Of a stretch of 50,064 bases of DNA, positions 1 to 10,149 are shown piece by piece (the stretch's first letter is position 1; the number at the start of each line of letters is the position of its first letter). The stretch spans positions 1 through 50,064 of the forward strand of contig JAFDZI010000048.1 in the NCBI GenBank assembly GCA_018266955.1. The letters run 5' to 3'. This stretch comes from Bacteroidota bacterium. Its GTDB lineage: Bacteria > Bacteroidota > Bacteroidia > Flavobacteriales > Weeksellaceae. Position numbers and translations under genes: made by a program. The notes under the pieces are model-generated. The model did not search any database and was not told the origin of the DNA. It saw only the letters and a list, made by a program, of their open reading frames with translations.

Positions 1-49
1 TTCGGACACCCTCATTTTTTTTATAGGTTCCAAAGGATTCTTTATAGAA

Positions 50-2305
50 CTAATCCCGGTTTTTCAATAATATCCAACCCGAAAATTTTACAGGAGTAGC
101 TTGGGCATCGTTTTCTTTCCATTCTATCGTGTACCAATAGGTTCCTGTAGGGAGTTTCCTACCTCCTAAAGTTCCGTCCCAACGGTAGTTATTGTTTTTA
201 TTGGCTTGATGAATTGCTACACCATAACGATCGAAGATGCTCATGGTAAAGTCTTTTTTGTAGGCTAATGATGAATAATCCACCACATCATTATACCCAT
301 CATTGTTTGGGGTGATGATGTTGATTATATTAGGAACTGTAACTTCGGTGACAATTGGTGTGCAATTATTTTCATCTTTCACATAAACAATTACTTGTCC
401 TCTTGGGATATTATTAAAGATATTGGAATCCTGCCAATGAATATTGTCCAAAGAATATTTATAAGGTGATTTGCCTCCATATACATTTATGGAAATTGTA
501 TTTTGGCTTATTGCTACATGGGTAACAAAAGGAACGGTAGCTGGAATTACTTTTACCTTTTGTGTGGTTGTACAACCATCTTTAGTCAACTTAACCCAAT
601 AGTCGCCCACTCCAACATTGGTTATTTCTGGTGTTGTTGCGCCAGTACTCCATTCATAAGCCAAATAGCCAGGACCTGCATCCAAATTGGTTGTAGCTTC
701 AGTACAAATAATTTTATTTTTTAATAAAGGAGAGGGTTGTGGTAGTTCCACATTTAAAGTGATTTTTGCAATTATATAACAACCTTGGTTGGTACTTACT
801 TTTACAAATACAAATCCATTAGGAGCATTGTACACGGTAGGATTGAGTATTTCGTTGGTACCATTGATGGCATCGGTTGGTGATGGATAATATTTTTTGG
901 TAACTCCAGGAGTTCCTGTTACATTGGCTTGGGTAAGATTAAAGATACCATTGGTTGTTTGGTTTTCTAAGAAACAAGTCTTTAGTGTTTGGTCGTTTAC
1001 AATAGCATTGGGATGAAATTGTAAAGTAACTTTAGCAACTGCGGTACATCCCATGGTATTGGTTACTTCAACATAAACATCTGTTTGTGGAGAAGTATAT
1101 ACAAAAGGATTTTGGATTTCTATGCCAGCACTCAAATCAGCTAAATTGGCAAAATATTTTTTGGTTACCGTAGGATCATTAATCACATTCGCTGTTGTTA
1201 AATCATATACAGCCATTCCTGAGTTGTTGTTACTACAGGAAGTAAGTGTTGCGTTATTTACCACAAATGGAGTAGGATTTAGGACAATTACCCCATCGCC
1301 ATTATCACACAAAGTTGAAGTTGGGTCTTTTATGATAACCTGTACATTGGTATTGCCTGTAATTTGAAATTGAGCTGGATTAACAATAGGAACCGTACTT
1401 CCTTGAACAATATAAGTGAATTGATATAAAGCCGGATTGGCCACCAATAAATTCTCATATTGGGTTAAATTAACCATTCCAGTTCCGGTATTGGGATTAA
1501 TACAAACTTGTGGGGTAAGTGTATTCTGAAAAATAGGTACTTTGTCCACATATACTTTTGCATTTTTTATCGAATGCCTAGCACTTGCTCCCCCTGTAGC
1601 GGCCGAAAAACCAAAATAACCTTGTCCCATGCCAATAGCTCCATTGGAAGGCGCAAAAGATTGATTAACAATTACAGTATTGTCTAAAGTAATTTTAATA
1701 ATCCAATTATTGGGATTTGCAGGATCTACCTCACCATTCACTACAACATGTTTGTAATTGGCACCAACAAAAGGTTGAGTAGGATTTAAGTCTGGTGAGT
1801 GAAAAGTACTTCCAGGTGTATTGTTGAATTCTATATTGTTGTTGGTTCCGTTATTGGTTCCGTATAAAAGATGAATTTTACTCATTTGTCCTTCGGTAGT
1901 ATTGTTGAAGATGTCAAATCCTACCATTAGCCCAGAGGCATTGGCGGGAATACCTAAACCACCACCAGAAACAAATCCTGTAGGTGGATTTGCCAGATAC
2001 CAAAAAGTAAATCCATCACCACGGCCATACTGGGTAGTTCCGTTACCATCAATTCTAAAATCGAATTCTACTTTCCATTTATCACAATATTTTAAATTAA
2101 TAGGATCATTTAACTTTATTGCACCATATAGATTTCCTTGATCCGCCGTGAGCTGGATAAAATCATTGCTTACAATGGCATTAGAAACCAAAGACCAACC
2201 AGTGGTATTCACAGGATTGCCGACTAGTTGATAAGTTTGGGCAAAGGTTAAAGAAATTGGTAAAATGAAAAGGTGTAAAAAAACAGTAAATAGATATTTT
2301 CTCAT
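50..2305 (-). CDS. T9SS-exported lectin-like protein with gliding-motility-type C-terminal domain
   Basis: A 751-residue secreted protein. A signal peptide (about residues 1-22, ending LTFA) precedes a legume-lectin-like beta-sandwich (about 24-250, with GRGDGFTFWY and a GLMVGFDIFNN stretch). Repeated Ig/adhesin-like segments of about 70-80 residues follow (about 260-590), several containing KKYF or KKYYPSPTDA. The last ~90 residues (NIITPNNDGYND, FDRYGVAIH, WDG, LPTGTYWYTI) match the type B sorting domain of the type IX secretion system, known as the gliding motility-associated C-terminal domain. Expected location is the cell surface or medium. The ligand is unknown. Start is ATG. I infer a carbohydrate-binding adhesin; the export route is the firmer part of the call. 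Confidence 0.85.
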   Translation of the reverse strand: MRKYLFTVFLHLFILPISLTFAQTYQLVGNPVNTTGWSLVSNAIVSNDFIQLTADQGNLYGAIKLNDPINLKYCDKWKVEFDFRIDGNGTTQYGRGDGFTFWYLANPPTGFVSGGGLGIPANASGLMVGFDIFNNTTEGQMSKIHLLYGTNNGTNNNIEFNNTPGSTFHSPDLNPTQPFVGANYKHVVVNGEVDPANPNNWIIKITLDNTVIVNQSFAPSNGAIGMGQGYFGFSAATGGASARHSIKNAKVYVDKVPIFQNTLTPQVCINPNTGTGMVNLTQYENLLVANPALYQFTYIVQGSTVPIVNPAQFQITGNTNVQVIIKDPTSTLCDNGDGVIVLNPTPFVVNNATLTSCSNNNSGMAVYDLTTANVINDPTVTKKYFANLADLSAGIEIQNPFVYTSPQTDVYVEVTNTMGCTAVAKVTLQFHPNAIVNDQTLKTCFLENQTTNGIFNLTQANVTGTPGVTKKYYPSPTDAINGTNEILNPTVYNAPNGFVFVKVSTNQGCYIIAKITLNVELPQPSPLLKNKIICTEATTNLDAGPGYLAYEWSTGATTPEITNVGVGDYWVKLTKDGCTTTQKVKVIPATVPFVTHVAISQNTISINVYGGKSPYKYSLDNIHWQDSNIFNNIPRGQVIVYVKDENNCTPIVTEVTVPNIINIITPNNDGYNDVVDYSSLAYKKDFTMSIFDRYGVAIHQANKNNNYRWDGTLGGRKLPTGTYWYTIEWKENDAQATPVKFSGWILLKNRD

Positions 2306-2442
2306 ATTGTTTAATGGATTAAGTTTATGGTTATAATTTCGTAAATATACATAAAATTAATTATTGTAGATTAAAGTTTAATGCAGTATTTTAATGAATT
2401 TAATAAATATTATGCAATGTATAATAGATAAGCGATTGTTTC

Positions 2443-2476
2443 AAAAAAAAACCGAATAGAAAAAGATCTATTCGGT
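2443..2476 (-). terminator. Intrinsic terminator after tatC
   Basis: Read on the minus strand, a perfect 10-bp stem (ACCGAATAGA with TCTATTCGGT, 6-base loop) is followed by a run of eight T. It lies 30 bases after the tatC stop. Confidence 0.85.
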
Positions 2477-2505
2477 CATTATCATTATTTTAAAATACAA
2501 AAAAG

Positions 2506-3330
2506 CTAAAGTTTTGCTACGCCTTTCTCTTCATTTTTAATTATTTTTTTGTAAGTTTTATTACACATAATGATGCTTATTTCGTACAATAAAACCAAAG
2601 GCATCGCCGCCATCATCATGCTAAGTACATCTGCAGGAGTTACAATAGCTGCTACTACCATAATAAGCACAATAGCATGTCTTCGATATGTTTTCATAAA
2701 CATAGGAGTGACAAGTCCCATTTGTGTTAAAAAATGAACCAGCATTGGGAATAAAAACATTACTCCCATTCCTAAGACTACTTGTAGAAACAATGTAGCA
2801 TAATCGGATAAGTCGTACAAAGGAATAATGATGTCTGAAATTTTAAAAATAACACCAAAATTTACCGCAAAGGGTAAGATAAGATAATATCCACAAAGGA
2901 CTCCCAGCATGAATAATATCCAAATCCCATTTATGGTGAATATGGAGTTTTTCCTTTCATTTTCGTGTAAAGCAGGACTTATAAATCGCCAAATTTCCCA
3001 TACTATATAAGGAAATGCCATCACTAGACCTCCGAAAATAGAAACGGCCATCATTACATTAAATTGCTGATACAGCCTTTGTACCCGTACTGGAAAATCT
3101 GCAGGAAGGGTAATGCTGTCTTTTCCAATAATCATTCTTGAAAAATGATTGACGATTTTAAAGGTTGGAAAATCATTTCGAACAGGACCAAAAAAAATAT
3201 GATCAATAATCCATTGTATGTTGAATCCAATGATGAGCGCGCAGAGAATTATCGCTAGAATACATCGTATTAAATGGCTTCTTAACTCGCCTATATGCGC
3301 CCAAAAGGACATGTCTTTGTCTTCTTTCAC
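2506..3330 (-). CDS. tatC: Twin-arginine translocase subunit TatC
   Basis: TatC is the membrane receptor of the Tat pathway, which exports folded proteins carrying twin-arginine signals. The 274-residue protein has the family pattern of six hydrophobic segments and starts with the conserved cytoplasmic stretch MSFWAHIGELRSHLIR. The central region has FPYIVWEIWRFISPAL, typical of TatC, followed by EN and further helices. The start used is GTG at 3330; an ATG six codons downstream (3312) would give MSFWAH and is a fair alternative. tatA/tatE is not next to it. The gene is downstream of kdsD on the same strand but has its own -7 box and terminator. Confidence 0.95.
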   Translation of the reverse strand: MKEDKDMSFWAHIGELRSHLIRCILAIILCALIIGFNIQWIIDHIFFGPVRNDFPTFKIVNHFSRMIIGKDSITLPADFPVRVQRLYQQFNVMMAVSIFGGLVMAFPYIVWEIWRFISPALHENERKNSIFTINGIWILFMLGVLCGYYLILPFAVNFGVIFKISDIIIPLYDLSDYATLFLQVVLGMGVMFLFPMLVHFLTQMGLVTPMFMKTYRRHAIVLIMVVAAIVTPADVLSMMMAAMPLVLLYEISIIMCNKTYKKIIKNEEKGVAKL

Positions 3331-3374
3331 CTGATATATAAAATTTGGAAATTGCTCAATCTAAAATTAGTCTG

Positions 3375-3382
3375 CAAAAATA
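3375..3382 (-). promoter_or_regulatory. Bacteroidota -7 box upstream of tatC
   Basis: The minus strand reads TATTTTTG, matching TAnnTTTG, 45 bases before the GTG start. I see no clear -33 TTG at the usual distance, so this is a partial match. Confidence 0.4.
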
Positions 3383-3419
3383 AGTAATTGTTCATTGTAA
3401 CGGTACGGAAATATCAGAA

Positions 3420-4379
3420 TTAATTAATCCCCTCATCCAATAATGTATGCAGGTCGATTATTCCGTGATAGGCGTTATCATTTGTAACTATTAACTGGCC
3501 GATGTTGTTGTCTTTTAAAATTTTCATCGCAACCTTTGCCAATGCCGATTTTTCTATCGTTTTTGGATGGGTGGACATAATGTCTTTTGCCAATACCTTG
3601 GACACATCTTCATTGTTCATGAGCATTCTTCTTAGGTCGCCATCGGTAATTACGCCCAAAATTTTATCGTTTTCTGTAACGATGGTTATCCCATGGGTAG
3701 ATGCACTTATGGAGATAATTACTTCTCTAATTCCAGCATTGGGGCTCACTTGTGGTTTTTGGTGGGACACAAACTGCTCCACTTTCGAAGTCAAATTTTT
3801 ACCAAGACTACCACCAGGATGAAATTTAGCAAAATCTTGGGCTTTAAAGTTTTTCAATTCCATTAATACCACTGCCAATGCATCTCCCATCGCCATTTGT
3901 ACTGTGGTGGAACTTGTGGGAGCCAATTTATTAGGACAAGCTTCCTTATCTACATGGGTATTGAGAACTACATCCGAAAATTCGGCTAATTTACTGTTCA
4001 AATTTCCCGTCATGCCAATCAAATAAGAAGAATATTCTTTTAAATAAGGAGCTAAATTTACAATTTCTGGTGAGTTCCCAGAATAGGAAATACAAAGGAC
4101 TACATCTTGTTTTTGTACCACACCAAGATCACCATGGATGGCTTCTGCAGCATGCAAAAACTGAGATGGTGTTCCGGTAGAATTCAAAGTAGCCACTATT
4201 TTATTCCCTACATGTGCCGATTTCCCAATGCCTACAATGATAAGTTTCCCTTGAGTGGAATGAATAATATTTACCGCTTTTACAAATTGTTCATCAATAC
4301 GGTCTTTTAAATGAATCAATTCATTGATTTCAATTTCTATTGCATTTTTTCCTAATTCTTGAATTTGTATTGGGTTCAT
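3420..4379 (-). CDS. kdsD: D-arabinose-5-phosphate isomerase, KpsF/GutQ (KdsD) family
   Basis: A 319-residue protein predicted to interconvert ribulose-5-phosphate and arabinose-5-phosphate, the first step to KDO for lipopolysaccharide. The N-terminal SIS domain (about 35-180) has GIGKSAHVGNKIVATLNSTG and the FLHAAEAIHGDLG stretch with the family histidine. HPGGSLGK marks the end of the SIS part. Two CBS domains fill the C-terminus (about 205-319; GVITDGDLRRML is typical). Length fits the family (~320-330). ATG start. It is divergent from recQ. The sugar specificity is inferred from family membership. Confidence 0.9.
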   Translation of the reverse strand: MNPIQIQELGKNAIEIEINELIHLKDRIDEQFVKAVNIIHSTQGKLIIVGIGKSAHVGNKIVATLNSTGTPSQFLHAAEAIHGDLGVVQKQDVVLCISYSGNSPEIVNLAPYLKEYSSYLIGMTGNLNSKLAEFSDVVLNTHVDKEACPNKLAPTSSTTVQMAMGDALAVVLMELKNFKAQDFAKFHPGGSLGKNLTSKVEQFVSHQKPQVSPNAGIREVIISISASTHGITIVTENDKILGVITDGDLRRMLMNNEDVSKVLAKDIMSTHPKTIEKSALAKVAMKILKDNNIGQLIVTNDNAYHGIIDLHTLLDEGIN

Positions 4380-4451
4380 AAGGGTTTGTAGTTAAGAAGC
4401 GGTATCTATAATCTCTATTTTTTTTAAAATATTAAAAAAAAGAAAGAAAAA

Positions 4452-4482
4452 TTTGATTTCTGCTGAATAATGATTAATTTTG
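4452..4482 (+). promoter_or_regulatory. Promoter of recQ
   Basis: TTTG (4452-4455), 19 bases, then TAATTTTG (4475-4482) is a full match to the Bacteroidota -33/-7 pattern. It overlaps the first possible upstream start (4470), which argues that translation starts at the ATG at 4530. Confidence 0.7.
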
Positions 4483-4529
4483 AAGTTAGTGCAAATTTAA
4501 AACAAATTTTGATTTCATTAGAAGTTACA

Positions 4530-6728
4530 ATGAAAAACACCGAATTATCTAAAGAGCTTAAAAAATATTTTGGCTTTTCAACTTTCAAAGGACAGCAAGA
4601 AAAAGTAATTCAATCGCTGTTGGAAGGCAATGATGTTTTTGTCCTAATGCCTACAGGTGGAGGTAAATCTTTATGCTACCAATTACCCGCATTAATATCC
4701 GAAGGTACAGCCATTGTGGTCTCCCCATTAATCGCATTGATGAAAAATCAGGTAGATGCAGTTAATGGACTTTCCTCAGATCAAGGTGTAGCCCATGTTC
4801 TTAATTCATCTCTCAATAAATCACAAACGAGAACGGTAATGGACGACATCAAAAGCGGAAAAACAAAACTGCTATATGTGGCTCCTGAATCGCTGATCAA
4901 AGAGGAATACTTGGATTTTCTAAAAGAAGTAAAAATATCATTTGTTGCAATAGATGAGGCACACTGTATCTCAGAATGGGGACATGATTTTAGACCCGAA
5001 TACAGAAATTTAAAACTTATTATTGATAAAATTGCCAAGGTCCCTGTAATTGCACTTACTGCAACGGCAACCCCCAAAGTACAAGACGATATTCAAAAAA
5101 CGCTAGGGATGAACAGTGCTTTGGTTTTTAAAGAAAGCTTCAATCGTCCCAATTTATACTATGAGGTAAGGCCCAAAGTGAACATTGATAAAGAAATTAT
5201 AAAATTTGTTAACCAAAATAAAGGTAAATCCGGAATTGTCTATTGCCTGAGCCGTAGAAAAGTGGAAGAGTTTGCACAGCTTTTGCAAATCAACGGCATC
5301 AATGCTTTGCCTTACCACGCAGGCTTGGACAACAAAACCAGAATGGGGAACCAAGATAAATTCCTTATGGAGGAGTGCAACATCATTGTAGCAACCATCG
5401 CTTTTGGAATGGGAATCGACAAACCCGATGTTCGCTTTGTTATCCATTATGATATTCCAAAATCTTTAGAAAGTTATTACCAAGAAACCGGAAGAGCCGG
5501 AAGAGATGGTGGCGAAGGTCATTGTATTGCATTTTACGACCCTAAAGACATAGAAAAATTAGAAAAATTTCTCGCTCAAAAATCAGTTTCCGAAAGAGAA
5601 ATCGGCCTACAACTACTCAATGAGGTAGTCGGGTATGCAGAAACTTCTATGAGCCGCCGACAATATTTATTGTATTATTTTGGCGAAACTTTTGACCCTA
5701 TCCATGGACTTGGTGCTAAAATGGACGATAACTCCATGAACCCACCTACCCTTAAAAATGCCAATAAAGAACTGAAAATAGTGTTGGAATTGGTGAAAAA
5801 ATTAGATGAAAAATTCCGTACCAAAGAATTGATTAATGTAATCACGGGTAAGGAAAGTTCCATAACCAAAACCTATAAGCTTGAAAATAATCCTGTTTTT
5901 GGAATTGGGAAAACGCAAAGCGATAACTATTGGAAATCCATCTTCCGACAAGCAACTGTACAAGGTTATTTGAATAAAGATATTGAAACCTATGGTGTAT
6001 TGAAATTGTCCGAAAAAGGAAATTTATATATCAACAACAAAAGTACTGAAGAGTTTCTAATTGCTGAAGACAGAGAGTATGATTTGGCACAAACCAAAGC
6101 CGATATTGAGCAAATAGAGGTAAAAGGAGGCAATGCTCTGGACACCAATTTATTTAATCTTTTAAAAGATTTAAGAAAGAAAGTAGCCAAAAAATTAGGT
6201 ATTCCGCCTTATACCGTATTTATGGATCCTAGTTTGGAAGATATGACGGTGCAATACCCTATAAGTATTGAGGAAATTGGCAAAATATACGGAGTAGGAG
6301 AAGGTAAAGCCAAAAAATTCGGAAAAGAATTTGCAGATTTCATCAAGCAATATGTAGAAGACAACAACATAGAAAGAACACAGGACATGGTAATTAAACA
6401 AATTGCCAACAAATCCTCACATAAAGTCTTCATCATCCAAAATACCGATAAAAAATTAGACTTAGAAGATATTGCAAAAGCCAAAAATCTTTCAATGGAA
6501 GACTTGTTGAAAGAAATGGAAAGCATCGTTTACCAAGGAACAAAACTTAATATAGACTACTATATAGAAGAGAATATTGATGAAGACTTGGTCGAAGAAT
6601 TTATGGAATTTATGAAGGAGTCTGAAAGTGATAGTATGAAAGTAATTACCGATGAATTTGGTGATGACTTAAGTGATGAGGAATTGAGAATGCTCAGGAT
6701 AAAATTCATTAGTGATATAGCAAATTAA
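4530..6728 (+). CDS. recQ: ATP-dependent DNA helicase RecQ, lacking zinc-binding cysteines
   Basis: A 732-residue 3'-5' helicase for recombination and repair. Helicase motifs are in order: GQQEKVIQ, Walker A MPTGGGKS (about 40-47), [17 protein letters not shown] (about 141), TATATPK, and motifs [24 protein letters not shown] and [12 protein letters not shown]. An RQC-type winged helix and an HRDC-like segment (about 545-610) follow, then an acidic tail extending the protein beyond the usual ~600-700. The four zinc-binding Cys positions of E. coli RecQ (380, 397, 400, 403) are here Ser, Ala, Asp and Ser ([19 protein letters not shown]). The start at 4530 is chosen because the promoter lies just upstream. 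Confidence 0.95.
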   Translation: MKNTELSKELKKYFGFSTFKGQQEKVIQSLLEGNDVFVLMPTGGGKSLCYQLPALISEGTAIVVSPLIALMKNQVDAVNGLSSDQGVAHVLNSSLNKSQTRTVMDDIKSGKTKLLYVAPESLIKEEYLDFLKEVKISFVAIDEAHCISEWGHDFRPEYRNLKLIIDKIAKVPVIALTATATPKVQDDIQKTLGMNSALVFKESFNRPNLYYEVRPKVNIDKEIIKFVNQNKGKSGIVYCLSRRKVEEFAQLLQINGINALPYHAGLDNKTRMGNQDKFLMEECNIIVATIAFGMGIDKPDVRFVIHYDIPKSLESYYQETGRAGRDGGEGHCIAFYDPKDIEKLEKFLAQKSVSEREIGLQLLNEVVGYAETSMSRRQYLLYYFGETFDPIHGLGAKMDDNSMNPPTLKNANKELKIVLELVKKLDEKFRTKELINVITGKESSITKTYKLENNPVFGIGKTQSDNYWKSIFRQATVQGYLNKDIETYGVLKLSEKGNLYINNKSTEEFLIAEDREYDLAQTKADIEQIEVKGGNALDTNLFNLLKDLRKKVAKKLGIPPYTVFMDPSLEDMTVQYPISIEEIGKIYGVGEGKAKKFGKEFADFIKQYVEDNNIERTQDMVIKQIANKSSHKVFIIQNTDKKLDLEDIAKAKNLSMEDLLKEMESIVYQGTKLNIDYYIEENIDEDLVEEFMEFMKESESDSMKVITDEFGDDLSDEELRMLRIKFISDIAN

Positions 6729-6735
6729 TAAATTT

Positions 6736-6759
6736 TGAGCTCTCGGGCTCATTTTTTTT
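6736..6759 (+). terminator. Intrinsic terminator after recQ
   Basis: A short TGAGC/GCTCA stem with a 6-base loop is followed by eight T, directly after the recQ stop. Confidence 0.65.
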
Positions 6760-6791
6760 AAACTTTTTTAAATCGAAATTGATAATTTTTA

Positions 6792-8402
6792 ATGAAAAAA
6801 CTAATCATCACTCTTCTATTGCCAAGTGTGTTCTGGGCACAAAATTTCTCCATGCAAGATACTTTGAAAGGCTCGGATACAAGTTTTAGGAATTTTTGGG
6901 ATGTAAAAAAATATGAAATTGATGTAGAACCTGATTTTTCAAAAAAATACATTTCAGGAAAAAATACGATTCAATTTCAAATCACCAAAGATGTTGAAAA
7001 TCCTTTGTTTCAAATTGATTTGCAGCAACCGATGGATTTTAAGGTAAAGGATTTGCCCGAAGGTTTCCATGTGAAAAGAGACGGTGATTTTATTTTTATC
7101 CAAAGCAATAAAAGTTATAAAAAGAACGATAAAGATACTTTTACCATTGAATTTTTTGGAAATCCAAAAATTGCCCAAAGAGCTCCTTGGGATGGTGGAT
7201 GGGTTTTTGCTGAAGACGATAAAGGAAATCCTTGGATTTCCGTAGCCCAAGAAGGAGATGGAGCCTCACTCTGGTTGCCCATAAAAGACATCTGGAGTGA
7301 CGAACCAGATGAAGGAATTATTCTGAAGATTATAACTCCCGAAGAATTGGTAGGAGTGGGCAACGGAAGACTTTTGTCCACGGAAAAAAAAGAGAATAAA
7401 AAAATATGGACTTGGAAAGTTAATAACCCCATTAATGCTTATTCCATAGTACCTACTATTGGAGATTTTGTCCATTTTAATGACCAGTATATGGGCGAAA
7501 AAGGAAGCTTAGATTTGGATTATTGGGTACTCAAAGGAAATTTATCTAAGGCTCAGAAGCAATTTCAACAAGTAAAACCAATGTTGAATGCTCTAGAATA
7601 TTGGTTTGGACCATATCCTTTCTATGAAGACAGTTATAAAATAGTTGAAACGCCATATTTGGGAATGGAACACCAAAGCAATGTGGCTTATGGCAACCAA
7701 TATGAAAATGGATACCTGGGTCGTGATTTGTCTGGAACTGGGGTAGGCTTGCATTGGGATTTCATCATCGTTCACGAAAGTGGGCATGAATGGTTTGCGA
7801 ATAATATCACCGCAAAAGACCAAGCAGATATGTGGATACACGAATCGTTTACCAGTTATTCTGAAACACTTTTTACCGAAAAATTCATGGATAAAAAGTC
7901 TGCTGACCTTTATGTACAAGGAACCCGACAAAATATACTGAACGATAGGCCTATTATTGGAAAATACGGTGTAAGAAACGAGGGTAGTGGCGATATGTAT
8001 TACAAAGGTGCCAATATGTTGCACACCATACGACAAGTAATTGGAAATGATGAAAAGTTCAGGACTATTCTCCGAGGTTTGAATCGATATTTCTACCACC
8101 AAACGGTTACTACTCAGCAAATAGAGTCTTATATTACCGAAAAATCAGGAATAGATTTTTCCACTGTTTTCAATCAATATCTAAGGACGACTAACATTCC
8201 GGTGTTGGCGTATTATTTCAAAAAAAATAAATTGTACTATTGCTGGCAAAATGTAGAGAATGGATTTACCATGCCGGTCAAACTGAATGATTACACCCTT
8301 AATCCTTCCGCAACTCGATGGAACAAAATAAAATTGAAAAAGAATTCCGAATTAGAATGGAATAAAAATTATTTTATCCTATACAAAGAATTCAAACCTT
8401 AG
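6792..8402 (+). CDS. Secreted M1-family zinc metallopeptidase
   Basis: A 536-residue peptidase of the aminopeptidase N (gluzincin) family. A signal peptide (about 1-16, ending FWA) sends it to the periplasm or beyond. The N-terminal beta domain is followed by the catalytic domain: GMEHQ at 291-295 replaces the usual GAMEN, HESGH is at 328-332, and the third ligand Glu is at 351 in WIHESFTSY. This gives the canonical HExxH-18-E spacing. The protein is shorter than full aminopeptidase N (~870) and ends after the catalytic/helical part, as in many Bacteroidota homologues. An FNQYLRTTNIP segment near the C-terminus is typical of the group. Substrate is unknown. Confidence 0.9.
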   Translation: MKKLIITLLLPSVFWAQNFSMQDTLKGSDTSFRNFWDVKKYEIDVEPDFSKKYISGKNTIQFQITKDVENPLFQIDLQQPMDFKVKDLPEGFHVKRDGDFIFIQSNKSYKKNDKDTFTIEFFGNPKIAQRAPWDGGWVFAEDDKGNPWISVAQEGDGASLWLPIKDIWSDEPDEGIILKIITPEELVGVGNGRLLSTEKKENKKIWTWKVNNPINAYSIVPTIGDFVHFNDQYMGEKGSLDLDYWVLKGNLSKAQKQFQQVKPMLNALEYWFGPYPFYEDSYKIVETPYLGMEHQSNVAYGNQYENGYLGRDLSGTGVGLHWDFIIVHESGHEWFANNITAKDQADMWIHESFTSYSETLFTEKFMDKKSADLYVQGTRQNILNDRPIIGKYGVRNEGSGDMYYKGANMLHTIRQVIGNDEKFRTILRGLNRYFYHQTVTTQQIESYITEKSGIDFSTVFNQYLRTTNIPVLAYYFKKNKLYYCWQNVENGFTMPVKLNDYTLNPSATRWNKIKLKKNSELEWNKNYFILYKEFKP

Positions 8403-8417
8403 TCAATACTAAAATAG

Positions 8418-8449
8418 ACAAAAGCAGTCTCTAGTGAGACTGCTTTTGT
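8418..8449. terminator. Bidirectional terminator between the M1 peptidase and clpS
   Basis: A perfect 14-bp stem (ACAAAAGCAGTCTC with its complement) and 4-base loop carry A/T runs on both flanks. It sits between convergent genes that stop at 8402 and 8452, so it can serve both. Confidence 0.85.
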
Positions 8450-8451
8450 AT

Positions 8452-8754
8452 TTATACTATTTCGCTGGTAAGCGATTTGTCGAGTAGTTTTTGGTGCATG
8501 GGTTTCAGGAGATCCATACTTCCTGTTTTTACGGTTGCTTTGCCTTTGTAATGAACCAAAATGGTGCATTGTTCCGCCTGTTCTAAGGTATGCTGGCAAA
8601 TATCTATCAAACAGTCGATAACATAGTCAAAAGTGTGTATATCATCATTGTGAAGAACCAATTTATATACATCATCGGTTGCCTCCAATACCAATACTTC
8701 CTCTTCATATTTTCGTTTGGGATCTTCGTAAGCGTGTATATTTTTCAAAGGCAT
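8452..8754 (-). CDS. clpS: ATP-dependent Clp protease adaptor ClpS
   Basis: A 100-residue cytoplasmic adaptor that delivers N-degron substrates to the ClpA/ClpC-ClpP protease. The family core is visible: YKLVLHNDDIHTFDYVIDCL (the family's NDDxxTxxFV is here HNDDIHTFDYV), then QAEQCTILVHYKGKATVKTG, where the family usually has A..A..VH..G.A.....G. Length is normal. It lies 13 bases after the CNNM-type transporter gene on the same strand and probably shares its transcript. clpP is about 20 kb away in this window. Confidence 0.92.
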   Translation of the reverse strand: MPLKNIHAYEDPKRKYEEEVLVLEATDDVYKLVLHNDDIHTFDYVIDCLIDICQHTLEQAEQCTILVHYKGKATVKTGSMDLLKPMHQKLLDKSLTSEIV

Positions 8755-8767
8755 TGTTGGGAAATGA

Positions 8768-10126
8768 TTAGTCGTTATTGTCTTCCGTTAGGCTATCGAT
8801 GATATTCTGTGGTTCGTAGGTGATTTCTACCAATTCCACGCTTTTATTCTGCATTTTCAAAATTTTGAAATGATAGTCCTTAAAGTCAAACTCTTGATTT
8901 TCTTCTGGAATATCGCCCAATTCATGCATGATGAAACCCGAAAGCGTGTTGTAATCTCCTTCTTCGGAAAGTGGTAATTTTTTCGGCAGATATTCGTTTA
9001 TTTCATCTAATGGTTGGGTAGATTTAATCCAAAAGATATTATCGGCAATTCTATCCACTAATTTTTCTTCTTCATCTTCTTCATCTTGGATTTCTCCTAC
9101 CAATTCTTCCAAAATATCCTCCAAGGTAATAATTCCTTCTGTACCACCAAATTCATCTATGACAATAGCAAGATGTTGCTTTTTTTGTTGGAAAATCTTG
9201 AGTAAATCCGAAATTTTCTTAGATCCAACCACAAAGAAAGGTTCTCGTAAATAATCTCTAAAATCGAATTTTTCTAAGTTTTGTTTGTGTTTCACAAAGG
9301 CTCTAATAATTTCTTTGGTGTAGAATATCCCAATAATATTATCGATAGAGTCTTCATATACCGGTAATCTTGAGTAACCACTTTCCAGTATTTTGTTCAA
9401 AATTTCTTCTTTTTCATCGGTGATGTCTATGGAGAGAATATTTTGTCGGGTAATCATAATTTGCTTCGCAGAATGATCCGTAAAATCAAAAGCATTTTTT
9501 ATGATTTCGTAGTTTTCTTCTTCTATTTCTCCGGAGTCGGCACTTTGCTTTACCAATAGTTGTAATTCCTCGGTAGAGTGGATATCTTGGTCAGAAGCCG
9601 GATGAATTTTTATCATTCTAAGAAAAGCATTGGAAATTGCATTCATTAACCAAATAAAAGGTTTAAAGACATTGGTAAATAATCTTAAAGGATATGCGAT
9701 AACCAAGGCGGTAGGTTCTGGCTTTCTGATGGCTATTGATTTAGGTACCAATTCGCCGAATACAATATGCATCATGGTAATCAGAATAAAACTACTTACC
9801 ATGGATATAGTGGTAATACTGGTTTCGCTCATCATGATACCAAGAGATGAAAATACTCCTTTAAAAACATGTTCCAAAGCACTTTCTCCAACCCAACCTA
9901 AGGCCAATGATGCCAATGTAATTCCAAGCTGTGTGGCAGATAGGTAGGCATCTAAATGCTTTAGGATGTGTTCGGCTTGTTTGGCCATTGTGTTGCCTTC
10001 TGCAGCCTTTAACTGTACTTGGGAATAACGAACTTTAACGATTGAAAACTCGGCGGCAACGAAAAAGCCATTGAGTAAAACGAGGAAAATAGCAATTAAA
10101 ATCTTGACTAAACTGTCGGGGTCCAT
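8768..10126 (-). CDS. CNNM/CorC-family (hemolysin-like) membrane transporter
   Basis: A 452-residue inner-membrane protein with DUF21, CBS pair and CorC_HlyC domains. The membrane part (about 1-195) begins with a hydrophobic helix and FFVAAEFSIVKVR, and contains QLGITLASLALGWVGE and FGELVPKSIAIRKPE, all typical of the family. The CBS pair (about 205-335) includes MITRQNILSIDITD and HLAIVIDEFGGTEGIITLEDILEELVGEI. The C-terminal CorC_HlyC domain (about 350-435) ends in a short acidic tail. Family members are linked to Mg2+ or Co2+ export or homeostasis; 'hemolysin' is a historical name. The ion is not shown by the sequence. It leads a two-gene unit with clpS. Confidence 0.9.
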   Translation of the reverse strand: MDPDSLVKILIAIFLVLLNGFFVAAEFSIVKVRYSQVQLKAAEGNTMAKQAEHILKHLDAYLSATQLGITLASLALGWVGESALEHVFKGVFSSLGIMMSETSITTISMVSSFILITMMHIVFGELVPKSIAIRKPEPTALVIAYPLRLFTNVFKPFIWLMNAISNAFLRMIKIHPASDQDIHSTEELQLLVKQSADSGEIEEENYEIIKNAFDFTDHSAKQIMITRQNILSIDITDEKEEILNKILESGYSRLPVYEDSIDNIIGIFYTKEIIRAFVKHKQNLEKFDFRDYLREPFFVVGSKKISDLLKIFQQKKQHLAIVIDEFGGTEGIITLEDILEELVGEIQDEEDEEEKLVDRIADNIFWIKSTQPLDEINEYLPKKLPLSEEGDYNTLSGFIMHELGDIPEENQEFDFKDYHFKILKMQNKSVELVEITYEPQNIIDSLTEDNND

Positions 10127-10149
10127 GTATTTTTATTATGTAATTGCTA

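Noticed and set aside
1..49. Possible end of another gene at the left edge
   Set aside because: No open frame or domain is readable in these 49 bases.
7593..8120. 175-codon open frame antisense to the M1 peptidase
   Set aside because: Shadow of a conserved gene; its sequence is rich in residues expected from the complement and has no recognisable domain.
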